Shown here: piece by piece, positions 1-12,369 of the stretch | Position numbering within the stretch: position 1 is the stretch's first letter | Layout of the letters: the number at the start of each line of letters is the position of its first letter | Assembly (NCBI GenBank): GCA_002633005.1 | Contig: NMRA01000698.1 | Coordinates: 1 to 62,000 of the forward strand | Length of the DNA stretch: 62,000 bases | Origin: Phoronis australis | Lineage: Eukaryota; Phoronida; Phoronidae | Reading direction: 5' to 3' | Made by a program: the position numbers and the translations under genes | The notes under the pieces: model-generated | Database searches by the model: none | Told to the model about the DNA's origin: nothing | Seen by the model: only the letters and a program-made list of their open reading frames with translations

Positions 1-196
1 TCTGTATAGTGGACTTATAGTCTCAAGGTGTGAGAAACTATATCTATGTATCACTGTTCAGATGGTCACCAGGGTGGTTGTGAGTTGGGTCTCTGAATGC
101 TGAAAAACACGCTATTAAATATACTGGGCAACCTTAACTTTGGGCTGGTGACCAGATTTCCAAGGCCTGTGTAAATCCCTGCTTCCCCCTTTATAC

Positions 197-1813
197 CTGT
201 CAGCTAGTCCTCCAAACATGAATGCCCCCAGAAGTTTACCAAATCCGTACGAAGCAGTCGCTGTGGAAGCCAACGCCTCCTTCCCACATACCAAGTTCCA
301 CTGTAATGATAAGACACGCACCATTAGCTTCAATGAAAGGTGGAAATGATATCATACGGATTTTTTCCAGAATTTATTACAAACCATTTCTGATTCTAAA
401 CTAGACTTTGAATTGATTTTTAAGTGACATTGTCAATCTTAGCACTAGCAAGATTGTTCACTATGACTGCCAGTGAGATCAGATCAAACCACAGAGATCC
501 TGTTTCTCTAGTGAGCAACAGAGATGAGGATGCCCTTCGCTATCAGACAAAGATTAGCCTGTGGCTGAAGAGACATCACCTCATTTACTTGAATTTTTAA
601 GTTTTTACAGAATAGATTTTACTATCTTGGAATTAATTTAGAATCAATATTCATTATAAGGAAGTTGACAACTGTCCTCTATTTTTTGCTAGTAAACTCT
701 AACTTTTTATATCCATTTCTTTGCTATGCCCAGAGGCTAAAATATCCCATTGACGAAAAATATGTAGCTGTCCCTTTAACTCTCGATCTCAATGTTTTAG
801 AACCCTTTGGTATTTTTTCTTTTTTACAAATACACTACTGAATGACCTTTGACAGGGAAGGGAGGACAGCTAGCAACCTGTGATTCGATATCATAAGTAA
901 GTACAGGTAAAAACGTGATTTAAACTGCATGTAAGGCTTGCAGTGAGGACTAGTGAATAGTAGGTTGGGATAAGTAAATTTTCCACTGACTGGGCAAGTT
1001 ACAGAAAGTGCTGTTGGCTCGTGGGCAGTTTCCAAATTAATATTTTTGTTTGTTCTACGTTTCTCCTGCAAAGTTGACTTATACTTCACATTGGTAACCT
1101 TTTGCCTTGTCTGGGGTGACTCAAAGTTCGTACAGTATAAGCCAAAAGTATAATCAAACAAAATGACATGGAATTCCTCATCGTGACGCCAAATTTATCA
1201 CCCGAGTAGTCTTCCCTCGCAACCGAGAATGAAGGGGCATTAACAGCACTGAACTTAGTAAGGCGCCCTTGCCATTTTGTTATTAAAATTTTTATCACCA
1301 GTAGTTTTGCTGAACAAGAATTAGCCGTCATGGCTAGGAGTGTGGTACTAGTATTTTTTCTTATTATTATCTTGTACTGTAACTATAGGCAGCTTCAGTA
1401 TAGATTACCTGTGACACTATGGTGTTTTTGTACTGCGTTCTGTCGTACTCCCATGAAGAGCATTTCACAACAGGTAGACCATGCGTGATATTTAACACGC
1501 TCGCCTCTTGACCGGTATAACCAAGCACCTCGTCCGTGACTATTGCTGCGTCCAAGTCTGTTACGTTGTACATTTCACAACTGCTAAAACGCCCTTCTTT
1601 GTCACGCGGTATTGTCAGCACTTTGCGAATGTCCACTGTCAGATTTCGAAATGCTTCGGGTGCTTGGCACCAGTGTTTCGGAATAGCAGTGATCAGCACA
1701 AAATCCATGTTTGTGAAGCCTCCTAAAATACTGATGCAACTCAGCAAGAAATAGAATTTGCGCTGGTACTTGCCAAATCCCCCCACCTCTTTCAAAAACT
1801 CGTCGAAATTCAT
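197..1813 (-). CDS. SLC22-family organic ion transporter, N-terminal two exons (partial)
   Basis: Plasma-membrane MFS transporter of the organic cation/anion (SLC22) type, 5' part only; the gene continues left of the window. Exon 1 is 1409-1813 (135 codons, phase 0, donor CAG|GTAATC). Exon 2 is 197-300 (104 nt, acceptor ATTACAG, donor CAG|GTATAA). The start MNFDEFLKEVGGFGKYQRKF is the typical SLC22 N-terminus, followed by TM1 (about residues 18-42). A large Cys-containing extracellular loop follows (C49, C79, C118) with three N-glycosylation sequons (N57 NLT, N83 NVT, N108 NIT). Exon 2 resumes with WNLVCGKE, matching the family's EWDLVC motif, and ends in GALxFGGLADR, equivalent to the MFS loop 2-3 signature GxLsDRfGR. 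Substrate class (OCT, OCTN or OAT) cannot be decided from this part. The 1.1-kb intron between the exons holds nothing I recognise. Confidence 0.85.
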
Positions 1814-4800
1814 CTTCTTTTCTCCTGATCAATAACAAAATTCTGTTCTCATCTGACCTCTGATGTATGAACTTGCCTCATCCATATGGTCAAAACTACC
1901 TGTAACGTGAGAGAGAAGATTTGCATGTGATCATATATAGTACTACAGCATCGGCACATGGACTTGGTTGCATTCACTACGAAGGGTTATCTCTGTGACC
2001 AGTATAAGCTTCCTGTTCTACTTATATAGAAGTTGTGAATGGCAAATTGTACCATTTAATACTTGATAAGTCTTTTATGTTCATTTACTCTTTGTTCATG
2101 GTCTTTTCCTATTCACATTTTATAGGTCAGTCACTAGCTCACTTACCCCTGCAGTAGGCCTACTGGTATGTTAATTACTGTGAAAAAACCTAACACTCAC
2201 TTATACATGTAACTCATTCATCCAATGTGCCATGTGCCTCAGACAGATGGTCTTTAATGTGGGTCAAGACAACTACAGTCTCTTCTGTCTTGTGTTTAAC
2301 CACAGTTTCTTACTTGACTGCCTGGCTTGGTTTCCTCAATCCCATGCGATATGCACCTATAATCAGTCTGTCTAGTTCCCCACGTGGGGGACGTCTCTTA
2401 GCTCAACACAGAATTAGGTTGATGCCTCTGATGTTATTTGCTCTCATGTGTAGCTATGAGTTGTTAGGCTATGTACCAGATCAATATGAATGAACATATT
2501 GTGTAAGGTAGGTTTAGCTGATCTGGGAATGGTACTTTGACCACGTGGTATTTATGGCTTTCTTAATATATATGCACTCAATCATTTTTGGTGCCAAGTA
2601 AGCTTCAAGTGGGAATTCTAAGGTGATTGCTCTGTCATTTCAATTGACCTGTGGGCATAAAACAAGATATGTGTGCTCTGTCTTATATTTTTAAAATGAG
2701 AAGAATTTTCCTCATGCTGTCAGTCCCCAGCCTGCTCCACTGAATTACAGTCAGCTTTGGCTTGTCTGCATGCCCTGCAGCTTGTCTGGTAATCTAATTT
2801 CAGTTTTATCAAGCATTGAGGAGCAAAAATGTTCAGCCCTCTTTGATTGATGGTATCCCAGCTCTGAAGGTCAAGTGCATTGTGCAATTTGTATTTGTTT
2901 GCTCTGATCAATTGGTGGTTTATGAAACTAAGTTTATTGGGGTTCATGTATCCTTTGTCCGAACTTGATTGACTTGGGGGGTGAATTATTTTCACCTCAT
3001 TGTTAATTTTAGTAGGCCATGTTAGTTAAAAGTTACCTTGAGGTGTGCTGGTGTACCATATGTTTTTGTAATCTGGACGCTCGAGTGCGTCTCGTTATGG
3101 AGCCCGGACAGGACTAAATTGTTAACTATTTTGGTATTAAAACGAATGAACTTTTAAGTCAAAGGAAACAATTGCCATGTTGTAGCATAATATAGTATGC
3201 GGCGTTTATTAACTACAGTCGCTAGTACGTTTACTCACAAGCATGCAATCTTCGTTGAGTTAATTTCGTTGTCGAACTTTGTCGGTCTTGTACTGGGGTG
3301 TAAATGCTGTGAGTGCATCTGTGACGATGCGTCTTGTTAGACAATTTAAGCCCCAGCGTTTTGTGGAGAGAACTATGAGAACAATCACTTGCTTGTCGAG
3401 TAAATAGGGGTGAATTTTGAGATATATATAGCCGAAAGTTTAAGGGGCTAAACCTTATTGGACTTACGCATTCATAACTGCGAGCTCCACCTCGGTTGAA
3501 TTTGGTTGAGCCGAAATGCCGCGTCTGTACGACGCTAGAAAAAGTGACTGAACTCCGAAACCACAAGGTGGCCCACTATTTTTAGAGGGTGTCGCATGAC
3601 AAACTGGGCCAGTGACTGGTCACCAAGTTAAAATTCTTGGAATTTATGGTCCCTGACCAAATAAGGTATGACCAAATTATACGGATGTGCTAGTACCGAC
3701 GATGACCAACAGGTGTCATGCTAATACAGAGACAGAGAGATCATTCCTGTTACATTTTCAAGTATCAAAAATAACCCATGACACGGTTCAGAGACATGAA
3801 TGTGCAGCAGCACCTGGTTTATGAAAATGATACTAAATAGTTCTTTGCACTAAAAGTTCAGTTTGGTTTCTGCCCTTTAATATGTTTCAGAAATAGGATA
3901 TGTTTTGAGGAAATGTTACATTATATCTGTCTGCATCATATTCCTGTTATAACAGTACTTAGCAAACTTTGGCAATTTTTTAAACATGTACATCTTAGGG
4001 GACATCATTGCATGGGGCTACATTGTGGGTTATCTTACATCTGGGGCATGCTTTAGAATGTGCATCAACCCTACATGGGGCACCGCTTAGGGCACATCTG
4101 AGACCGGGGACAGTGCAGTGATGTGTAAGATTCCAACAGTGGTGAAGAGCTTGCCAATGGCAAACACTGTAGATTGACGTTGTAATGTCGTAACCTGAAA
4201 GGGGAATGTTTCTTAGAACCTTTACATTAGAATTTGAATATTCAGTATGGGACATGAACAACTGTTGTAGTATTCTTCATTAATTTTGCTGATAGATTCC
4301 CTGCAAATAACTAATGTTGTTTTTTCAAGAAATAACATTCCAGTTGTCCACCATATTGTGTCCAGAATTGGTGAGATTTTAACATTCTGTGCCCTAATGT
4401 TCAAATCGAATCCATTTTCCACTGCAGTTTTTGTTATTTATTCACCTTGGCATCTCGGCTTTGATCCTCAATATCTGCGTTGGAGTTGCACAAATGAAGA
4501 CCTTCGGTATCAAACCACATAAGTGTTTGCTCTCAACTTCTAAATTCTGTGAAACGAACTTTAGAATTCTTGAAATATGAAAAGCTCCATAACTTCCTAG
4601 TGAAACCATATACTGCATGGTGGTCATATTTTGCAATATTTTGTTTTGAATTCTTTATCTTTGTTTTGGAAATTGACAATAAAATTTCACTTGAGTATAG
4701 GTGCCTGCTTGAGGGGTTATAAAAGTCCCTAATAGTGTCACAGGGCAGCTCAAGAGCTTCTATTTATAGAAGTGTTTCCAGACCAGCTGCAGCATATATT

Positions 4801-4837
4801 GTGCATTCAACCAAATATAGGCCTATGGGTTATGTTT

Positions 4838-4990
4838 CATGAAAAGTGACTTAGGATGTAAGATCTTATGCTCGACACAACTATTTCTGAAAAAAAATTA
4901 AATCTCACTTGAGCAAAAGTGAAAAGTGTTTGAGAACATGTTATTGCTAGTTAAAGATAAATTCTCCAAATTATTTCTGGACTGTGTTGC
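4838..4990 (+). repeat. Dispersed repeat, copy 1 (partner at 14489-14655)
   Basis: Shares two collinear blocks with 14489-14655 in the same orientation. One contains ACAACTATTTCTGAAAA followed by ATTAAATCTCACTTGAGCA. The other contains AAATTATTTCTGGACTGTG. The spacing between blocks is similar. No coding capacity is visible, so it is probably a non-autonomous element. Confidence 0.5.
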
Positions 4991-6827
4991 ATTCATAAAT
5001 ACTATTTATAAAATACTTTATTCAGTGATTGTGATGTTGGGGGACCAAGAGACCAAATTATTGTCTTAAGGCTTAAGGTTATCTCAAACATTATTTACAG
5101 AAATGGTCTATTTTTACAATACATCACATATGTCTTAGAGACTAACAAAATACCTTATCTTCATTCTCGGCGAACTTCAAATATGAAATGTATATACCCT
5201 GTAGCAAAGAAAAAAATTAGCAGAACTTCCTTTGAACCGCACAACTGCATGGATAATTGTTTACTACTTTTCAGAAGTCAAAGTTTACAGGGCTGTCACT
5301 CAAATCGAATCTCCCGCCAGGCACAGAGCAGCTCCGTATGTACCCTCAGCCCTTTCATTCACTGAGTCACCATATATTGAGTCAACTAGGTCAAATAAAG
5401 GGGCCGTTTCATAGACAGTGGAGTGATATTTTTAAGAAAGTCACTACTGTATAAATTGAGGGTGGGTGGTGAGTGGAGCACGAGCATTTTAAATTAAAAA
5501 TCGTATACTTAGACATTCTGCAGTATGTAGCCACTACAAAAGCCTCAAGCCCCTTTCATGCTAACATCAATTCATCGATGTTTTAGGAAGTGGCAGTCTG
5601 TGTTAATGGGTAACCGGTCCTGGATCAAATAAAAGCTCCAGTTAACTTCGCAGTAAGCAGTTGAATTTGACTGCAGAGCATTGATGCTGAGGCACGGTAT
5701 GAATCGACCTATCGCCAGGACTATGAATGACGGCTTAAATGACCAGTCAGATCCCAGCATTCTTGACACACCTTTGTTTCCAAGCTGCCATTTTACCTGA
5801 CAACAATTCGTTGCCGGGTAAAACTTGTGCTTTGTTTGTCGACATTTCGCAAGGGGACGGAGCTTGCAATAGGCCAATGGTCAACATCAGTTTTATGTAA
5901 GTTGTCGGCAGGCCCAAGGGCAGTTTCGTCACTAATGTGTTGTGCAAATATTGGGCAGTCGAATAAAAAATCAGTTGTATGCCACTTATTCCAAAAATTC
6001 TTTAACACAGGTGGTATATCCTTTCTATTCAAAAATCTAAGGTGAAGATCACCTTATGTGTTTGTACTACCTTGCCAATAACCTGTTTCGTCCCTCAACC
6101 TACCTGACAATGCAGGTTGAGAATGGAAACAAGACAAGGCAACTAACTGAATCTGGGAAGAAGACCACTCAATAACTTTGTTGACGACAGCGTCACTTAC
6201 CATTTACTTCAATGTCGAAGCCAGTAAGGGTTTTATTAAGTTCCCTGCTTACACCAGTGCTTGTCTTCTACTATAGTTGAGTTCATATGAAAGGATCGTT
6301 TGGTTCCAATCCCTCCTGTACCTACGACTGCTCTATTGTCTGAGTTGGCCAGACTTGATTGGCCTGATCTTATCTTGTCATAAAAAGCGAAATACCCAAG
6401 CTTAAAATCTAAAATTTGGAAAAGATGACCTTCACAATGTTTTTCAACAGAGACAGGTCTTTGATTTTCAAATGTCAGTAATCTATCAGCTGAGAACACA
6501 GCAACTCAACTTGTAGGCTTGCTGACTGCTGTTTACGTACCACTTCAACTGTATAACTAATGACACTTGGTTCAGTTATACTTCTTCAGTAAAACATCAT
6601 GGTTGCCACTCAAAACATCTCCCAATACAATGGGATCTAATAAATTCTTATTTCTGTATCAGTATTTTCACATTTAAAATACAAATTTACTCAAATAGCT
6701 ATGAATGACTGAAGTTCATTTTTTTTTAATCAGTTTAGTAACCCATGCCAAATGACGTCGTATTTACATTGCAAGGTATTGTTTAATTTGCAAGATCCAT
6801 TCAACTGGCGTAAGCGCATCGCATTGG

Positions 6828-6904
6828 TTATCACCTATGAGACACTTCAATTGTTTTCCTTTGTTGCGACTTTGTTTGATATAACAATACAGGTCGCATG
6901 GACA
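6828..6904 (+). repeat. Dispersed 77-bp repeat, copy 1 (partner at 54068-54144)
   Basis: Matches 54068-54144 over exactly 77 bp without gaps and in the same orientation. The best-conserved part runs from ATTGTTTTCCTTTGTT to GGTCGCATGGA. Similarity stops abruptly after it. It is not coding. Confidence 0.5.
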
Positions 6905-7794
6905 TTAGATCGCAAACCGGATCAGCACGAGTCATGTTCACAAACACAAAGGATAAACAACAAGACAGATTTACTTAATTATTTGAAAGCTTAATAGAGT
7001 ACGAATGTCATCAATAAGTAAACATGAAATTCTGAACATTTTTGACAATGCAGGTAGCAGCTAAAAAATGACAATTTGGTCATTTAATCGAATGTGATGA
7101 AATGATACCATACTTGGTAAGTTGGTAAATTACTCTACTGTTCAACTTTATGTTCAAATGATGCTTATGTCTTCAGACAAAGCTTGTTACCTTGTTGTTC
7201 AGCCTATAACTTTATTTTTTTTTTTATTATGTAGTCAGTACTTCTACCACTTGAGTGTATTCTCCACGGACTTAGCTTCTGTTGCACTTATGCTCAGATG
7301 GAAATGAAGTCCCTGAGATATGCTACAACCTTGAACAAATGTGTTGTTTGTTCTTATTCTGAAGTCAAAGTTATTTTGCAGGTTTATCAAACTGAACTCA
7401 ATTGGTAAAGTTGATCTAGTTATACAAATTTGTAAGCCTAGTCATTAAATATGCAAATTTATATCAGCATGGATTGACTACTTTTTAACACTTAAATGGA
7501 AAATTAGAACACATATTCAGAACAAGGATTCAGTTTTACCTCCACAAACTAAGAAAACAACTAGTGTCTGTCAGCTTACATTGGTTGATGTCCTTGGAAG
7601 TCATCAAGGTTATTCCTTGAAAATAGCCCATTCCACCTCAAATTTGGCAATTACCCGCATGTCTGAGTCACAAGGGAACATCTATCAAGAGTTCTAGATA
7701 AAACCTGTTGTTCTGGTTAGTTTTCTATGGGAAGCCAAAGCGGAAAAATTCCAGGACATAAATTTTCTATTTATTAAGAATTAAATCCTCTGCA

Positions 7795-8320
7795 GGACCA
7801 AAAAGTATACTCAAAACCAAAATTTATCACACAAGAACCTGCAATTTGTCACAGCAGGACCAAAATATAACACATCATGACTGAAAATGTATCATACCAG
7901 CACAGAAAATTCGTTACGCGGGGAAAATTTCACATCAGGAAAAAATATGGCGTGACCCCTCATTGAAATGATGTAATAGGTACACAGTGTTTCAACGACA
8001 ACAGTCATATTATAGTGACATTGAGGCTGAATTTCTGCCATCTTTTGCACGTTTTACAACTGAAGCCAATGTACATTTGGACACACTAGTCTTGAATACG
8101 CCGGCTGAGTATTACACAGACACAGTGGATCGTCATTGTCACATGGTCTCCTGGCATGAAATTTTCTCTTAGCATGACATTTTCTCCTGGCAAGAATTTT
8201 TCACCTGGCAAGAAATTCTGTGTTCTGGCGTAATAAATGGCGTGTTAAATTTTGGTTCTGATGTGATAAATTGGAGGTTTTGGTACTTAATGAATTATGG
8301 TTTTGAAAGTACGTCTGAGG
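7795..8320. repeat. Foldback of degenerate short repeats
   Basis: The left arm (about 7795-7965) is a run of degenerate roughly 20-bp units resembling AAAATTTATCACACCAGGAC. The right arm (about 8150-8320) holds the same units in reverse complement, for example GTTCTGATGTGATAAATT. The arms flank a core of about 180 bp without that periodicity. The transcribed region could form a long imperfect hairpin. It is either a foldback element or an inverted minisatellite. Confidence 0.45.
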
Positions 8321-8778
8321 TCAGATGAACTTTCATATTAGCAGCGAAATTCCCAGTACGGCCGTGGAAAGTATGTGCGTGTTTGTTGGTTTTTTGTGTT
8401 GTTTTGGGTAGAAGTTTATCATTTGCTGTTATTTTCATAGTCTAATTCTATTGTAGGTGCACCACATCAGCACAGCCACTCTGGTGTGGCTTTACTCGAG
8501 GTATGATCTCAACAAATCATTAGTGCCAGTCATCACCGCCATATTGGCATTGGGCTGCTACAGACCTCTGATTGTTGAGTAAGTGCTGCAGGCAGTGCCT
8601 CTAGTGATCAATATGAAAACCACTTCTGCAGTTGGTACTATGCGCCACGTACAGTATATGCCAATAGTAAGCGGGCAAATGACCCGAAATTACAATTACG
8701 ACGGTTAGGCGCTTGAGGAGCTCATCATGACAACTTAATTTAAATTGCAAAAATTGTAATTTTTTGTTCCATCAATAC

Positions 8779-8812
8779 ATGTTTGCATGCATACATACAT
8801 GCATGCAAACAT
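8779..8812. repeat. Perfect palindrome, 14-bp arms
   Basis: ATGTTTGCATGCAT (8779-8792), a 6-bp spacer, then ATGCATGCAAACAT (8799-8812) form a perfect inverted repeat. It lies about 45 bp upstream of a dispersed repeat beginning near 8855 and could be that element's terminal structure. Confidence 0.6.
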
Positions 8813-8854
8813 ATGCTATGGGTGCATTGTGCTATCGTCTTCCGCTGTTGTATT

Positions 8855-9110
8855 GCTGTATCTCCAAAACCCCTTAATGGATGTTAGTGAAATTTTGCAG
8901 GCTTGTTGCTATCATGAATAGGACAGCATGGCTTGAGTGAATTCTCGGTGGAATCCGATTCCAGGTGTGCCCCCTAGTGGCACTTTTAGTTTTTACGTTT
9001 TCTTCCATATCTTTGCAGTTCCTTTGATGGATTTTGCCAAAAGAGATCTCCCCATCTTTAGGCAGTGATGGATTGGGTCGTCATGAAATTTGAGATAGTT
9101 TTACCATTGG
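8855..9110 (+). repeat. Dispersed repeat fragment
   Basis: Begins with a 21-bp stretch (8855-8875, GCTGTATCTCCAAAACCCC then TT) that occurs again in reverse complement at 25576-25596 inside a DCAF8 intron. Flanking similarity is weak, so the right boundary is a guess. No open frame is visible. Confidence 0.4.
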
Positions 9111-12100
9111 GATTGCCTGTCCATTCATGTAGATAGGCTAATGTCGAGTCCTAGTATGCCAATTGACTTTTTTGTGTCTGTTCCTCACTTCAAAATCCAG
9201 CAAAAGCTTTCAGGTTACAGTAACTATCCACTGATGTCACACGACAATCATGGCTGAAAATGGTCATTTTTTCGCTTTCAGTGGCTGATAACATTTTGTG
9301 GCAAATTATGGTAATTTTAGCAAATATTTTGTTTTGGCATCTACACACTTCAAACCATTGTTGTAATGGGCTAAAATGTTCTTAATTTTTACTTTTGTGG
9401 AGAAATTTAGCAATTAAAATAGAATTTCACTTGTGGGTCGTATTGTGTGCTAAGTAAGTGAAGAACAGATTAAACTGACTTTCTGTGGCACCTTATGCTC
9501 TGCTCTCAGTTATTCTTACGGTGAAAGGATTTTAACGGAAAGTTTCAAATTTTTGTTGAATAGCAGCTTAAAAGAATGAAATGCAGTTAATGGAAAGATG
9601 GACTTGTTAATAACACTTGTAGTGATTATTTGTTATTTGTTATTACTGTTTATGTTAAAAAAGTTTAGTCATATTATTTTGCATATTCCAGAATTCTCAC
9701 GCACGCTGTCGGTCTAGGTTCCTGGGCATTACTTGTGGCCAAAACCCTCTTCACAAGCTGCGTTGGTCTCGTGTCGCTACGGATGTTTTTATCATTGCAA
9801 CAAACTGCCAACTCGTTTTGAGAAGATCCTTTTATGCAATTTTTATCTCTCTTAGTGCCTGTTTAAGTATTGCCGTCGTCTCGGTGCGAGTGAAATGGAA
9901 CAAGGTCTTGTTTCATCGAATCGCAGGTGTTTGATGAGAAATTCATGTTAGGAAGCCCTTTGGTGGTGTTTTTGAAAAAATAAGTGTTGTGTATTTTTTA
10001 TTTTCCACTTAGAATGATAAAGTTTGCTATTGTTGGAGTCTGTCTCAAGCTTGCTTTTTGAAATAAGACCAGAGATGTTAAAGAAAACAAGTGACTTAGT
10101 TGTTTAAAATCTCATTTCTTTTCTATTAATGGCCTTAACATGAAAATAATGCAGAACATCTGTCATCCTGATAGCCATTTTTCGTAATTATGGTAAAATT
10201 TTGCTCAAGGTGAGAGCTTATCCAGAGTTCTAGAAGTAGCCAATATTGGCCGACCCAAATTCAAGAACAGCTGGAAAGACGGCAAAAGTACTCACTCTGT
10301 AGATTGAAAATACACTGTCTGAAAGTCGGGAAATAGGGTGAACGCCAAAATCGCACTTGTCCCAATTTACAGAATCAAGAAAATTCAATTTTCCGGGGAG
10401 TTTACATGTTCCAAATTCTAGAGACTTTCCTAAATGGGAGATTTTTTGCTGTTGTGGCAACATAAACAATAAGTAACCATCACAGCTGTTCAGTTTGCAA
10501 AGATTTGTAATTACAGTTCACCCAATTATTACCTAGCGAAGCAATAACATTGTTGAGAAAATGGAACGTAACAAGAGCTTGGCATTAGCCATTGATAGGT
10601 CCCAGTTATTGTCGCTAAATTACTTATTTGGGCATATGAGGCATAGTCAATGGGGTGATGAATCAAAATTTTGAATGTTTTGATTTTGAAGGCACAAGTA
10701 GTAACTAGTCAAACTCTGATTTTAATAAAATGGCATAAGCACATTATAAAGTGAAAAGGAAAACTGATTTCAGATTGCAATAAGAAAGCAGGATTGGCAA
10801 TATATGATAATAATGTTCTTCTTGACATGACATTGGGCTAACCCATTTTGATCTTGTAAATCAGGTCATGTAATTCCATTGAACCAGTCTAATTATCTAT
10901 GATTTAACTTGTCTTAACATAAATTATGTCAATAAATGAGCATCAGAACAGTTAAATGCCTTGCCTAGCATATCATGTGTCCACAGTTCTAATAGCTGCC
11001 ACAAACCGTGAATTAAAGGCGTGTACCACAGACATCTTAATGCTGATGTCTATGGCATGTACAATATTTAAAGTACCCCAATGCTATCCCATCACAACCA
11101 GTCGATTTTCTGAGTTTAGCAATGTTCAGAAAATATGTGTGTCAATTTGAATTATTTGACCCATAATATAGATATGAAGTTGAGGGAAGCTCCTTCCATG
11201 TTCAATTCCGGAGTTCTAAGTAAACACTTAAAAATATGTCAAATTATTCTTCATTAGAAGTACTGGCACATTTTACCTTTCCCTCGGGTTTCCAAAACTT
11301 CTTACTGTTATTTTCTTTTAACACCTTTATCCAGTACGGTTTGTTCCTTTAGAAAGAAACTATTACTTTTTGTTTTTATTTGTATTATGTAGGATTTATG
11401 TTGTTCTCTGTAAGGAAGGGAACAATTTTGTGAACCCAAGAATACATGCCACTTTTGACATGAGAGGTCATTCGTGCATAATTCACTCTAGACATGAATC
11501 TTGCTTTATGAAGCAGTGGACGAGTTAGCAAATTACTTAACACCAGCAGCAGCCCTCGTGGTTGTAGCTAACGAAGCAGTCTGGGTATTACGTAAAATGA
11601 CTGTCCACCCTTGCAGCAGTTTTCAACCTGTTAAAACTTTCGGTGTCCCATAATCGAGCCAATCACATGAGGTGTAGCTAGCCAACGAATGTGTCTAGTC
11701 TCAGTCTAGTGTCACGTGTCCAGCTAAGGGGCTGAAGGGGACGGCGGGCCTCTTAGTAGCCTACTTTAACAGTGCTAAAACTCCAGGCAGCCCACGCTGG
11801 AACTGGAGGTTAGAACTGTAAATCAAACTTGGGGTCCCGGTGATATAGTTAATCCGCCACTGGTGGGGGAGGGATTGACGACAGTCGTGCCAGAGCTGAA
11901 ACGTCCTCTTTTGGTCCCCATTGGCGGACAGTGCCGGGCAAATATGGAAATGGCTTCACATACCAGCATGTTTTTAAGGGGCGATAAAAATCATTCTTTG
12001 AATAGCAGAGCTTTCCAACGAGATTCTGTTAAATGAAAAGAATTTCGGCGCCAACACGGTGGTAAGCTGGTGTACTTGACTTCAACGTCAGGTGATTCTT

Positions 12101-12336
12101 GAACAAACAACACTATTTTTGATTTGAAAACCAATTCCAAACAGTATTTAAGAGAATAGTGCATAAATTATAGTATCTGTAAATTTCACATCAATCCAAT
12201 GAGACATTTCTGTGATAAGATGTTCAGAAATTAGATGGAAAGTTTGGATTTGTTACTGCAGGTTTTAGGCGCTCCGCCGTGCAGTGCGCGCCGATTGTAA
12301 TCGGGGGAAAACGGCCCGAAATTAATTCATAGGAGG

Positions 12337-12339
<3 letters not shown>

Positions 12340-12369
<30 letters not shown>
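12340..12369 (+). repeat. (CAT)10 microsatellite
   Basis: Ten uninterrupted CAT units. The last ATG is followed by GCGGAGGATGATGAGGAC, giving a short open peptide MAEDDEDFTGHLV before a stop. I see no supporting exon structure for it. Confidence 0.85.

Noticed and set aside
5572-6499. Minus-strand frames with a LINE-like phrase (HTTDFLFDCPIFAQH)
   Set aside because: Resembles the C-terminal tail of some non-LTR retrotransposon ORFs, but only one short stretch fits, frames are broken, and no reverse-transcriptase motif was found nearby.
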